From positions 1 to 64,000 of the forward strand of contig JAZQNO010000021.1 in assembly GCA_045627385.1 (NCBI GenBank): DNA of 64,000 bases, given 5' to 3'. Shown piece after piece: positions 33,904 to 42,230 of this stretch; positions within the stretch are counted from its first letter, which is position 1, and each line of letters begins with the position of its first letter. Under the pieces are notes generated by a model, which searched no databases, was not told where the DNA came from, and was given only the letters and a program-made list of their open reading frames with translations. A program made the position numbers and the translations under genes. This DNA comes from UBA1757 sp045627385 (GTDB lineage Bacteria; Bacteroidota; Bacteroidia; Bacteroidales; UBA1402).

Positions 33904-34668
33904 TTTTCAGACAAAAATCCTCGATGCGCGAGATTTCGATATTTGGGGACTCATGTGGAATCGGTCAGAAATATCGCAAAAATCGGCGATTTTTCCGTTT
34001 TGGCATGGGAAGTGGAGTAGAGATTTGCTACGTTAATTCCGTTAACATTTTTCTGAAGCCGCTGTTAATCTCATTCACAATTATAAAAATAGTCCAACGT
34101 CCAAAATAATGAAACCGCATACGTTTGGGCCTATTCGTGATTTTTGTAAAGTGCATACAGTGTACACATGTGTGAAATTTACAGAGATGAAATGACAACC
34201 CGAGTTTATAAAAGTGAATTGTTTAATGTTGGATTCAAAGATGTATTGTTTGAATAACTGAAATTGTTGACTTGTGAAATCCGCCGGAGCTGATCTGGAC
34301 AGATGGCAAAATAGTCCTAAAGGAAAAACTTCGTATTTTTATCGTAAATAACTGATTTTTATGATGTAATGAATAATGTTAAGCGAAAAATAAGCTATAT
34401 TTTGCCTTTTGGAATGTCAAATGCGTCTACAACTTAAAGTTATAACTACATTGATGGTGCCGTATTTGCTTGACATATAGTGTTATATATGTTTTGCAAG
34501 GCATGGTTTAAGTAACCTTGTCTTAATATACAAACCGTCAATAAACAAAAGCGCATGCCCACTTTTCATTTGTGAATCCCAGGATTCGTGATACAAAAGT
34601 GAATTCATTAAAATCAAGAAAAGTACACATGATTTTCAAATGTACTTGCACAATCCAAATCATTGACT
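33904..34668. other. AT-rich intergenic region without genes
   Basis: This is the longest non-coding stretch in the window. I find no supportable open reading frame or RNA gene. It is clearly richer in A and T than its flanks. It holds several short dyads: ACACATGTGT at 34164-34173, GAATCC-CA-GGATTC at 34574-34587, and AAGTACA with TGTACTT at 34621-34647. The word GTGAA occurs repeatedly on both strands (near 34073, 34172, 34214, 34274, 34572, 34599 and 34687). A possible -7 box (TACGTTTG) is at 34120-34127. The content suggests regulator binding sites or a decayed gene. Confidence 0.6.
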
Positions 34669-34676
34669 TACATTTG
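34645..34676 (+). promoter_or_regulatory. promoter of the XRE regulator with overlapping dyad
   Basis: CTTG at 34645-34648, a 20-base spacer and TACATTTG at 34669-34676 form a Bacteroides-type promoter. The -33 box overlaps the right arm of the AAGTACA/TGTACTT inverted repeat (34621-34627 and 34641-34647), which would suit repression by the regulator it drives. Confidence 0.65.
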
Positions 34677-34706
34677 TCGAAAATCAAGTGAATATATACA
34701 GTCGAA

Positions 34707-35192
34707 ATGATGAACGAAAGAATCAGACAACTGATGGAGTATGATGGATTGACTGCCGTTCAATTCTCAAAAAAGGTTAATATTAACACCTCCGCCATTT
34801 CACATTTGTTAAACGGACGCAACAATCCCAGTTTTGAAAACATTCAAAAGATCATTGCCGCCTATCCGAATCTGAATGTCAAATGGTTTATGACAGGGCA
34901 AGGTGACATTTTCACCGAGTCGGAATCTTCCGATTGGAAAGAAAGCTCTGAATACGGCGAAAATGAGGACAATCTGTTCGGTTTGTTTGACAAATCTGAA
35001 CAACAGTCGGGCTCAAAAGTCGAATATGCCAGGGAAATCGGCTCAAATTCACAGGAAATAGAGGCTAAATTCATTGTCAATCAGAATGATAAGTCTCAAA
35101 AATCCAAACCTGTCCCCATCAAGAAAGTAGTCGTCTTCTATATGGACAACACTTACGAAGAATTTCTCTCAACTATTCCCGGCCGCCACTGA
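34707..35192 (+). CDS. XRE-family transcriptional regulator
   Basis: The 161-residue protein has an N-terminal Cro/C1-type helix-turn-helix (about 5-58), including TAVQFSKKVNINTSAISHLL, followed by FMTGQGD, a phrase typical of phage-repressor-like regulators in Bacteroidales. The C-terminal half is charged and of low complexity and has no peptidase motif. An ATG three bases later could also be used. It sits after the AT-rich gap, which probably holds its operators, and 58 bases before pyrK. Its targets are unknown; nothing else here looks like a phage. Confidence 0.85.
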   Translation: MMNERIRQLMEYDGLTAVQFSKKVNINTSAISHLLNGRNNPSFENIQKIIAAYPNLNVKWFMTGQGDIFTESESSDWKESSEYGENEDNLFGLFDKSEQQSGSKVEYAREIGSNSQEIEAKFIVNQNDKSQKSKPVPIKKVVVFYMDNTYEEFLSTIPGRH

Positions 35193-35197
35193 TTCTC

Positions 35198-35229
35198 TTT
35201 GATTCTTTTCAGCTTTCTTTTTATCTTTG
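35198..35229 (+). promoter_or_regulatory. pyrK-pyrD promoter
   Basis: TTTG at 35198-35201, exactly 20 bases, then TATCTTTG at 35222-35229. Both boxes match the consensus, and pyrK starts 21 bases later. Confidence 0.8.
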
Positions 35230-35250
35230 CTCCAATTACAAAGCAAAACA

Positions 35251-36018
35251 ATGAAGAAGCTGATGGATTTCACGCTGGTGTCCAAGACTGCCTGGAAACG
35301 GGCAGTTCTGCTTCGTCTGCAGCCTGTCGACGAAGTTTTGCCAGCCATTTTCCCCGGACAATTTGTCCAAGTCAGGATTGACCACACCCCTGAGGCGTAC
35401 CTGCGTCGTCCCATTTCCATCCATTGGGTGGATGTCGAACACAATGAATTGTATCTGCTGGTCCAGCTTGTCGGAGCCGGCACCCGATACCTTGCCCAGC
35501 TGTCCGAAGGAGACCGGCTCAACCTGCTCCTCCCCTTGGGCAATGGGTTCAGCATCCCCGAAACGTCTTGCAACTGTCTGCTTGTCGGCGGCGGCATAGG
35601 CGTGGCTCCTTTATTATATTTAGGTAAATGTCTGAAAGAAAAAGGACATTCCGTACAGTTTCTGCTGGGCGCCAGAAGCGCCGCCGATCTGGTCCGGCTG
35701 GAGGCGTTTGAAGCGCTGGCTCCCGTCTCGGTGACTACCGAAGACGGCAGTATGGGCGAAAAGGGATTCGTCACCGGCCATCCCGTTCTGGACCGATGGC
35801 CGGTCGACGCCATAGCTTGCTGCGGTCCGCTGCCCATGATGAAAGCGGTCGCCAAGCTGGCCGATTCCAAAGGCATCGACTGCGAGGTCTCTCTTGAGAA
35901 CCGGATGGCCTGCGGTCTGGGCGCCTGTCTGTGTTGTGTCGAAAATACCCGTGAACAGGGACACGTCTGTGTTTGTCAGGATGGACCTGTCTTCAATACA
36001 AAGCAACTCTTATGGTAA
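35251..36018 (+). CDS. pyrK: dihydroorotate dehydrogenase electron-transfer subunit
   Basis: The 255-residue protein carries electrons from the PyrD flavin to NAD. It has the ferredoxin-reductase-like FAD domain (YLRRPISIHWVD, near residue 46), an NAD-binding domain (LLVGGGIGVAPLLYLG) and a C-terminal cysteine cluster for a 2Fe-2S centre (CGLGACLCC ... GHVCVCQDGPVF). The start MKKLMDFTL at 35251 is preferred to an upstream ATG that lies inside the -7 box. The gene overlaps pyrD by seven bases, as expected for the two subunits of the class IB enzyme. Confidence 0.95.
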   Translation: MKKLMDFTLVSKTAWKRAVLLRLQPVDEVLPAIFPGQFVQVRIDHTPEAYLRRPISIHWVDVEHNELYLLVQLVGAGTRYLAQLSEGDRLNLLLPLGNGFSIPETSCNCLLVGGGIGVAPLLYLGKCLKEKGHSVQFLLGARSAADLVRLEAFEALAPVSVTTEDGSMGEKGFVTGHPVLDRWPVDAIACCGPLPMMKAVAKLADSKGIDCEVSLENRMACGLGACLCCVENTREQGHVCVCQDGPVFNTKQLLW

Positions 36019-36923
36019 GTCAGGAAATCAATTTAAGCGGGCTTGTGCTCAGAAATCCGGTGCTGACTGCTTCCGGAACCTTCGGATATGGTCTGGAATA
36101 TGCTGATTTCGTGGACTTTTCACGCATCGGCGGCATCATTGTCAAAGGAACGACCCTGCATCCGCGTCAGGGCAATCCGTATCCCCGTATGGCCGAGACC
36201 CCTTCGGGCATGCTGAATGCGGTCGGCCTTCAAAACAAAGGAGTCGACCATTTCGCTGAAAAAATATATCCTCAGATAAAAGATCTTGACACACAGGTCA
36301 TTGTCAATGTGTCGGGTTCTACGGTCGAAGACTATGTGGCCTGTGCGGAGCGCATTGACAACCTCGAAAACATACACGCCATCGAACTGAATGTCTCTTG
36401 TCCCAACGTCAAGGCGGGCGGTATGGCCTTCGGTGTCAGCTGTGAGGGGATAAGCCGTGTCGTTTCGGCCGTCAGAAAGGCCTATCGCGGACATCTGATG
36501 GTGAAACTTTCGCCCAATGTCACCAATATCGCAGACATCGCTCTTGCCGCCGAAGCTTCGGGTGCCGATTCCGTTTCTCTGATCAATACGCTTTTGGGCA
36601 TGGCTGTCAATGCCGAAACCCGACGCCCTGTCCTGTCGACGGTGACAGGCGGCCTTTCCGGAGCCTGCGTCAAGCCAGTAGCGCTGCGTATGGTCTGGCA
36701 GGTGGCTAAGGCCGTGAAAATTCCTGTCGTCGGCCTGGGCGGCATTTCCTCGTCCACCGATGCCATCGAGTTCCTGCTGGCCGGTGCCAGTGCGGTGGAA
36801 ATCGGAACGGCCAATTTCATCAACCCGGCCATCAGCCAGGAAGTGGCCGAGGGTATTGTGGCCTATTGCGAACGTCACGGAGTCTCGAAAGTTTCGGAAC
36901 TGACCGGCGCTTTGGAAGTCTGA
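36012..36923 (+). CDS. pyrD: dihydroorotate dehydrogenase, class IB catalytic subunit
   Basis: The 303-residue FMN enzyme oxidises dihydroorotate to orotate, using NAD through PyrK. Features: LTASGTFGYGLEYADF at the N-terminus, the flavin-binding KGTTLHPRQGNPYPR, the catalytic-cysteine loop ELNVSCPNVKAGG typical of class I enzymes (class II uses serine), and the phosphate-binding GLGGISSSTDAIEFLLAGAS. The start at 36012 overlaps pyrK. A class IB enzyme suits an anaerobe because it does not need quinones or fumarate. Confidence 0.96.
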   Translation: MVSQEINLSGLVLRNPVLTASGTFGYGLEYADFVDFSRIGGIIVKGTTLHPRQGNPYPRMAETPSGMLNAVGLQNKGVDHFAEKIYPQIKDLDTQVIVNVSGSTVEDYVACAERIDNLENIHAIELNVSCPNVKAGGMAFGVSCEGISRVVSAVRKAYRGHLMVKLSPNVTNIADIALAAEASGADSVSLINTLLGMAVNAETRRPVLSTVTGGLSGACVKPVALRMVWQVAKAVKIPVVGLGGISSSTDAIEFLLAGASAVEIGTANFINPAISQEVAEGIVAYCERHGVSKVSELTGALEV

Positions 36924-36949
36924 ACTTTGAACACCTTATTGTACCCTAT

Positions 36950-37339
36950 ATGAAGTTGAACTCCTTGATTTTTGGAAAGACGGCCAGAAGGATGCTCCTA
37001 TTGACCGCTTTGTGTCTGGCCGGGACATCCTGCATTTTCGAAGAGGAAAGTTTCGATGTCAATCTTCTGGTCGGAAAATGGGTCTGCCATCAGACAGAGT
37101 ACTGGCGCTATTTCAGCGATGGAACCGGCTATACCTGGGATGTGGCGGACGATGTGCAGGAAAGTGAGGCTCAGACCTTTACCTGGTCTTTGGAAATCAA
37201 TCAGCTGACGCAGATGCACCGTATGGAGATTGCCGAAATCGACATTGTCAAGACCTACACGGTTTTGCAACTCGACGAGGATGTGATGGTTTACGAAGAC
37301 TCCTTCGGAGACCGCTATGAGTTTGACCGTTGTCTGTAA
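36950..37339 (+). CDS. small lipoprotein of unknown function
   Basis: The 129-residue protein begins with a type II signal peptide: basic start, hydrophobic LLLTALCLAG, then the lipobox AGTSC with the modified cysteine near residue 28, followed by IFEEES, an acidic stretch of the kind seen in Bacteroidota surface lipoproteins. The mature part has LLVGKWVCHQTEYWRYFSDGTG, which looks like a lipocalin-like small barrel (DUF4923/5004-type); this comparison is tentative. It lies 26 bases after pyrD and six bases before the AsmA gene. Confidence 0.75.
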   Translation: MKLNSLIFGKTARRMLLLTALCLAGTSCIFEEESFDVNLLVGKWVCHQTEYWRYFSDGTGYTWDVADDVQESEAQTFTWSLEINQLTQMHRMEIAEIDIVKTYTVLQLDEDVMVYEDSFGDRYEFDRCL

Positions 37340-37345
37340 CACGCC

Positions 37346-40180
37346 ATGAAGAAACTGTTTAAAATAACGGGAATCAGCCTCTTGTCGCTGATCGCTCTGG
37401 TGGTGGTCATAGTGGCCGTCGTCATATCCATTGTCTTTTCTCCCAAACAACTGACCTCCTTGGTCAACAACAAGGCGGCCGAATATGTCCCTTGTACCTA
37501 TCAGATTGGGAAAATCGAACCGACGCTGTTCAGCACCTTTCCACAGTTGGGCATAGAGATGGACCACGTCGTCCTTTATGCGGACAGCGCCCGCGACGAA
37601 TCGTCTGCTTGGCTGCGTCTGGGCAGGCTCAGTCTGAGGGCTGACATGAAGGAATTCCTCTTCCACAAGAAGGTGAGAGTCTCGGAAATTCTTGTCGACG
37701 GGCTGGATCTGAGGCTGGTGGCAGACGCCGAGGGTCATAGTGTGCTTGACAGTTTCGCATCGGAAGAGACGACACAGGCCGACGATACGGTATCAGTCGC
37801 ATTGCCCTTTGATTCGATTTCTGTAAACCGATTGGAACTCAAAGACATAAACTTATATTACGAGGATCAGGCGTCCGGTTTGAAAGCCGTGGTTTCCCAG
37901 TTGGGAATGCTGTCCTCGCTGCAGCTGAACCAAAACGAACTGTCTTGTCTGGCCGATCTTTCGGCCCCTGAAGTGAGTTTGTCGACGCACGATACGCTGT
38001 TGGTTGACAAGGTCTGTCTGAAGGTGCATCTGCCCGTGTCTGGCAATCTCGAAAGCATGCGCTTCGATCTGGACCGTGCCAATCTCTGTGTGAACGACAT
38101 TACGGCCAATCTGGACGGTTGGAGCGAACTGGGCGATGACATCCGGATGGACATGATTTTCGGCTTGGGAGCCCAGACGCCTCTGGAAGCCTATGTCCGT
38201 CTGATTCCAGAAGCCTACGCATCTGTGCTGGACGGCATTGACGTATCGGGCAAATTCAGTCTGGACGGTCGTCTTTCCGGCTGTTTCAGCGATACTCAGT
38301 TGCCCAAGATGGAGGTTCAGGCCGGTATTTCTTCCCTGGATCTGACGATGGAATCGGAAGAAAGCGCTCCTATGACGGCTCAGGGAGACCTTAAAGCCAG
38401 TCTGGTGCTGGAGACCGACATGGAGACACTCGAAGCGCTCGATTTCGAACACATGCTGCTTTCTTCCAGTTTCGATTTGAAGAATTTGTCGCTCAATGCC
38501 GACAGCCTCAGTGTCAGTGCGCCCAGTTTCCATCTCGACTTCATGCTGAAAAACGAGGATCTTCCCATTCAGGCCAATATTTCCGACTGTCCGTCGCTGA
38601 AGCTCGATATGGGAGACACGCATGTGACGCTCAAGTCGATGCAGGGTTCCGTGCTGACATCCAATCCGATGAAGATGCTGGAAGACGAGCATATTTTCGT
38701 TGAAGACGTCATGTTTGCCGACAGCAGCATCATTTCGGACCGTTTCATGCAGGCGCTGCCGTGTATGAGTCTGCGGTTGGCATTCTCCAATCTCGTCGCC
38801 ACAGTGGGCGACACCCTCAGCGCCTCCGTGCTGCGTCCTTCTTTGGACATGCGTCTGAGCCGTCAGGCCAACAGTTCCAAGGGCTACAAACAGTTCAAGT
38901 TCGCCTATCAGTGCCGAAGCTTGCAGGCCACGGCCATGAACAACTCTGTCCAGGCCGATACCGTGGGACTGAGTTTCTCCTTCAAGCACAATCCGACCGA
39001 AAGCAACATGCTCACCAAATGGAGCCCGAAACTCTCGGTCACGCTCACTCAGGCGCTCGCCCGGCTCGACGGGCTGGAACCGGCGCTCGATGTGGCCAAT
39101 CTCGATTTCGAGTATACGAACCGTCTCTTCAATATCCGTGGCGCCGATGTCAAATTGGGCAATTCCGACTTCCATCTGGCCGGTGAAGTGAAGAATATCG
39201 GCAAATATCTGGACAATACCGACAACCTCATCGGCGATTTGAATTTCGTTTCGAATTACTGCGATTTGAACGAACTGATGTCGTTGGTGAGCGGTCTCGG
39301 CACCGAGGAAGCCGATTCGGAACAGGAAGCGGCTTCTGAAGCGTCGACATCCGAGACCGATACGATTGTTGAGGCGAATCCTTTCCTGGTGCCGATGGGC
39401 GTGGATTTCGTGCTGAACACCGACATACGAACGGCCGATTTCTACAACCAGCATCTGAGAAATCTGGGCGGAAAGATTTATGTGCGTGACGGGGTGATGA
39501 TTCTCGAGGAAGTCGGCTTCATCTGCGAGGCTGCCAAACTCAATCTGACAGCCATGTACAAGTCGCCCCGCCGCAACCATCTATATTTGGGCCTCGATTA
39601 CCATATGGTCGACGTACATATCGATGAAATCGTCAACATGCTGCCTCAAATCGATTCGCTGTTGCCCATGTTGAGCTCCTTCCGCGGTAATGCCGAATTC
39701 CACCTGGCTGGCGAAACCTATCTGACCGCCGATTACCAGCTGAAGCCTTCCACGATGCGCGGTGCCATGTCGCTCACGGGCAAGGATTTGGTCCTCTTGG
39801 ATGGCGAACTCTTCGACAATCTGTCCAAGATATTGCTGTTCAGCAAGAAAACGGAGAACAAGATTGACAGCATCAATGCCGAAATGACGCTTTTCCGCAA
39901 GGAAATCGATGTGTATCCGCTGCAGATTTCTATGGACAAGTATCGTGCCATCGTGGGTGGCCGGCACAATCTGGACATGTCCTTCGACTACCATATTTCT
40001 CTGGTGGAACCGCTCAAAATCGGTGTGAATGTGGGCGGCAACATCGACAAACTGAAGATCGTGCCCGCCGCCTGTCAGTATTCCGACCAATACAAGCCTA
40101 CCAGCAAGCATGTGGTCGAGAAGCAACAGTTGGAACTGCGGACGATGCTGCGTGAACAGCTTCGGAAACCGGTCGAATGA
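37346..40180 (+). CDS. AsmA-family protein
   Basis: The 944-residue protein has one N-terminal membrane helix (about 7-31) and a very long periplasmic region made of repeated beta strands, the AsmA/TamB build. Typical stretches are PCTYQIGKIEPTLFSTFPQLGIEMDHV near the start and, at the C-terminus, FDNLSKILLFSKKTENKIDS and GGRHNLDMSFDYHISLVEPL. Proteins of this type are now thought to bridge inner and outer membrane for phospholipid transport. It follows the small lipoprotein by six bases and ends with a terminator. Confidence 0.9.
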   Translation: MKKLFKITGISLLSLIALVVVIVAVVISIVFSPKQLTSLVNNKAAEYVPCTYQIGKIEPTLFSTFPQLGIEMDHVVLYADSARDESSAWLRLGRLSLRADMKEFLFHKKVRVSEILVDGLDLRLVADAEGHSVLDSFASEETTQADDTVSVALPFDSISVNRLELKDINLYYEDQASGLKAVVSQLGMLSSLQLNQNELSCLADLSAPEVSLSTHDTLLVDKVCLKVHLPVSGNLESMRFDLDRANLCVNDITANLDGWSELGDDIRMDMIFGLGAQTPLEAYVRLIPEAYASVLDGIDVSGKFSLDGRLSGCFSDTQLPKMEVQAGISSLDLTMESEESAPMTAQGDLKASLVLETDMETLEALDFEHMLLSSSFDLKNLSLNADSLSVSAPSFHLDFMLKNEDLPIQANISDCPSLKLDMGDTHVTLKSMQGSVLTSNPMKMLEDEHIFVEDVMFADSSIISDRFMQALPCMSLRLAFSNLVATVGDTLSASVLRPSLDMRLSRQANSSKGYKQFKFAYQCRSLQATAMNNSVQADTVGLSFSFKHNPTESNMLTKWSPKLSVTLTQALARLDGLEPALDVANLDFEYTNRLFNIRGADVKLGNSDFHLAGEVKNIGKYLDNTDNLIGDLNFVSNYCDLNELMSLVSGLGTEEADSEQEAASEASTSETDTIVEANPFLVPMGVDFVLNTDIRTADFYNQHLRNLGGKIYVRDGVMILEEVGFICEAAKLNLTAMYKSPRRNHLYLGLDYHMVDVHIDEIVNMLPQIDSLLPMLSSFRGNAEFHLAGETYLTADYQLKPSTMRGAMSLTGKDLVLLDGELFDNLSKILLFSKKTENKIDSINAEMTLFRKEIDVYPLQISMDKYRAIVGGRHNLDMSFDYHISLVEPLKIGVNVGGNIDKLKIVPAACQYSDQYKPTSKHVVEKQQLELRTMLREQLRKPVE

Positions 40181-40210
40181 CAAGGTTTGTTTCCGAAGGG
40201 GACATAAACG

Positions 40211-40248
40211 GCGGGGGAGCGGCTGAAAAGTCGCTCCCCCGTCATTTT
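40211..40248 (+). terminator. terminator of the pyrK-pyrD-lipoprotein-AsmA run
   Basis: A nine-base-pair GC stem (40213-40221 with 40232-40240), a ten-base loop and a T-rich tail (ATTTTTC). Confidence 0.8.
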
Positions 40249-40263
40249 TCAAGCAGCTTGGAA

Positions 40264-40950
40264 TCACCGTTTCCGCAGCAGGTCGGGTCGCAGCAGGCGA
40301 GTGCGCTGCTCGGCCTGTTCCATTTCCCATTCTTCTACCAGTCTCTGATTGCCGGAAAGCAGTATTTCGGGCACTTTCCAGCCCTTGTAGTCGGCCGGAC
40401 GGGTGTAGATGGGTGCGGCCAGCAGATTGTCCTGAAAAGAGTCGGAAAGGGCCGACTGCTCATCGTGAAGCACACCCGGAATGAGTCGGGTCACGCTGTC
40501 GGCGATGACGGCCGCCGCCAGTTCTCCGCCGGTCAGCACATAATCGCCGATGGATATTTCCTTGGTGATCAAGTGCTCGCGTATTCGGTAGTCGATTCCT
40601 TTGTAATGTCCGCACAGGATGATGAGATTCCGGCAGAGCGAAAGGCTGTTGGCCATTCCCTGATTGAACATTTCCCCGTCGGGTGATGTGTAGATGACCT
40701 CATCGTAGGCGCGTTGTTCCTTCAGGGCCGTAATGGCACGGTCGATGGGTTCGATTTGCATGACCATTCCGGCTGAAAAGCCGAAAGGCTCATCATCCAC
40801 ACGGCGGTGCTTCAGATCGGTCGAATAGTCACGCAGATTGTGTACGTGAATCTCGACAAGCCCTTTGTCTTTGGCTCTCTGCACGATGGAGCAGTTGAGC
40901 GGTCCGTCGAGCATTTCCGGAAGAACGGTAATGATATCGAATCTCATCAC
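40264..40950 (-). CDS. trmD: tRNA (guanine-N1)-methyltransferase
   Basis: The 228-residue SPOUT methyltransferase makes m1G37 in tRNAs next to the anticodon, preventing frameshifts. Hallmarks are MRFDIITVLPEM at the start, FGFSAGMVMQIEPI, the knotted region LCGHYKGIDYRIRE and SIGDYVLTGGELAA. It lies 14 bases downstream of the DUF3078 gene rather than in the rpsP-rimM-rplS cluster usual in many bacteria. Identification is secure. Confidence 0.97.
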   Translation of the reverse strand: MMRFDIITVLPEMLDGPLNCSIVQRAKDKGLVEIHVHNLRDYSTDLKHRRVDDEPFGFSAGMVMQIEPIDRAITALKEQRAYDEVIYTSPDGEMFNQGMANSLSLCRNLIILCGHYKGIDYRIREHLITKEISIGDYVLTGGELAAAVIADSVTRLIPGVLHDEQSALSDSFQDNLLAAPIYTRPADYKGWKVPEILLSGNQRLVEEWEMEQAEQRTRLLRPDLLRKR

Positions 40951-40964
40951 AGAGGCGTGTAGGC

Positions 40965-41843
40965 TTAGAATTTGCAGCTCAGACCCAGACCGAGCACTTC
41001 CTTGAACTGGACTTTGGCGGTCTTGGTGCCGTCTTCGTTCAGAGTCTTGATGTCATCGTCATATTTCAGGTTGGACTGGAAGGTGAGGGTGACGAACTTG
41101 GAGAGGTTGAGACCGATCAGGGTGTTCCAGTTGACATCCACCTTGCCGAAGGTGTCGTTGTATGCGGTGAAAAGATCGAGATCGGACTTCACGCTCAGCT
41201 TGTCCTGGAAGAATCCGTAGTTGACGGCAGCCTTGAAGGTCGAACCGAATTCGAGCTTGGTGTTCTCGCCGGTTTCCAGACCGAAGGCCTCGGCGAAAGC
41301 GACATCGCTCACATAGGTGAGTTTGCCGGCAGCGGGTGAATAATAAGCGCTGAAGTGGTCATTGGGCTTGTAGTCGAAACCGAGGGAGAGGTTCAGATAG
41401 GCAGGCGTCATCAGATCGGAAACCTTGGTCTTGCTGCCGTCGCTGGCATAGCTGTAGCCGGGAGCGAACTGGGTCTTGAAATCCAGCAGGGCGGCATAGA
41501 AGAGATGTTCGCTCATCTGACGGCCGAACTTGGAAGCGAAATGAAGGTTATCCATATTCTTGCGCCAGTCTTCGATAGTTTGTGTCTTCAACTGACCGAA
41601 ATTGGCATCCAGATCGTTGGTCCAGGAGACCTTGTCCTTCTTGTAGTTGAGAGATCCGTTGAAATAGACGTTCCAGGTGGTGGAGTTTTCACCGCCTTCA
41701 GACCAGTTGGTCAAAGAAGTCTGAGACAGATTCAGTCCGGTCAGACCGCTGTGAGTCCAGTTGGAAGGAGTTTCGTCTTGTGCGTTGGCAGCCGTCAGAC
41801 AGAAAGAAGCCATCAAAGTGGCCAAAAAGAAAGATTTCTTCAT
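40965..41843 (-). CDS. DUF3078 outer-membrane protein
   Basis: The 292-residue protein has a signal peptide cleaved after AANAQ and matches the DUF3078 family: WTHSGLTGLNLSQTSLTNWSEGGENS is the conserved opening, and the last residue is phenylalanine (LGLSCKF), as in outer-membrane barrels. Beta-barrel-like alternating residues continue throughout. The function is unknown, but the family is widespread in Bacteroidota. It is transcribed with trmD from a promoter with a -7 box at 41890-41897. Confidence 0.88.
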   Translation of the reverse strand: MKKSFFLATLMASFCLTAANAQDETPSNWTHSGLTGLNLSQTSLTNWSEGGENSTTWNVYFNGSLNYKKDKVSWTNDLDANFGQLKTQTIEDWRKNMDNLHFASKFGRQMSEHLFYAALLDFKTQFAPGYSYASDGSKTKVSDLMTPAYLNLSLGFDYKPNDHFSAYYSPAAGKLTYVSDVAFAEAFGLETGENTKLEFGSTFKAAVNYGFFQDKLSVKSDLDLFTAYNDTFGKVDVNWNTLIGLNLSKFVTLTFQSNLKYDDDIKTLNEDGTKTAKVQFKEVLGLGLSCKF

Positions 41844-41889
41844 TTTGTTGATTTTTAATGAGTTATTTGATTTTGCTGATTTTTGGCTG

Positions 41890-41897
41890 CAAATTTA
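41890..41897 (-). promoter_or_regulatory. -7 box of the DUF3078-trmD promoter
   Basis: Minus strand reads TAAATTTG, matching TAnnTTTG, 46 bases before the DUF3078 ATG. It faces away from the riboswitch promoter starting at 41930. Confidence 0.6.
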
Positions 41898-41929
41898 GTC
41901 ATTTTTTCGGTTTCAAGTCCATAAAACTG

Positions 41930-41937
41930 TATCTTTG
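41930..41937 (+). promoter_or_regulatory. -7 box of the cobalamin riboswitch transcript
   Basis: TATCTTTG matches TAnnTTTG. A TTTC about 20-21 bases upstream could act as -33 box. Transcription would begin just before the riboswitch. Confidence 0.65.
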
Positions 41938-41944
41938 CTTCGAT

Positions 41945-42140
41945 TTCGGTGACAATCGGGCTTTCTGTCCGATTATTGAGGGAAACCGGTGCGAATCCGG
42001 TGCAGGACCCGCTGCTGTGAGATCCTATGTCGCCTTGTTCTTCTGCCACTGCCCTAAAGAAGTCAGACTTCCGGTAAGGTCGGGAAGGCCGCAAGGTGGA
42101 TCGAGTCAGAAAACCTGCCGGAATGTTGTTGTCTGAACTC
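41945..42140 (+). promoter_or_regulatory. cobalamin (vitamin B12) riboswitch
   Basis: The conserved cobalamin aptamer parts are present in order: GGGAAACCGGTGCGAATCC from 41980, then CAGGACCCGCTGCTGTGA to 42020, the B12 box GCCACTG at about 42044-42050, and GGGAAGGCCGCAAGGTGG followed by GAGTCAGAAAACCTGCC to about 42120. Aptamer ends are approximate. The start codon of the DUF4465 lipoprotein is at 42231, so about 90 bases are left for the expression platform; I saw no clear terminator there, so control may act on translation. B12 would lower expression. Confidence 0.93.
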
Positions 42141-42230
42141 TCGGGCGTTAGGGGAATGGCACGATTGGGGACAGTATGGTTCCGCTGCCGCCCGACGTAT
42201 AGTTTTCGGAACCGTCATTTTTGTGTTTTT

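Noticed and set aside
33904..34706. Possible CRISPR array or prophage edge in the AT-rich gap
   Set aside because: There are no regularly spaced direct repeats, integrase or phage genes; only short dyads and scattered words.
37853..39580. A 575-codon minus-strand frame inside the AsmA gene
   Set aside because: It is His/Gln/Arg-rich shadow sequence; the AsmA frame has a membrane helix, family motifs and normal context.
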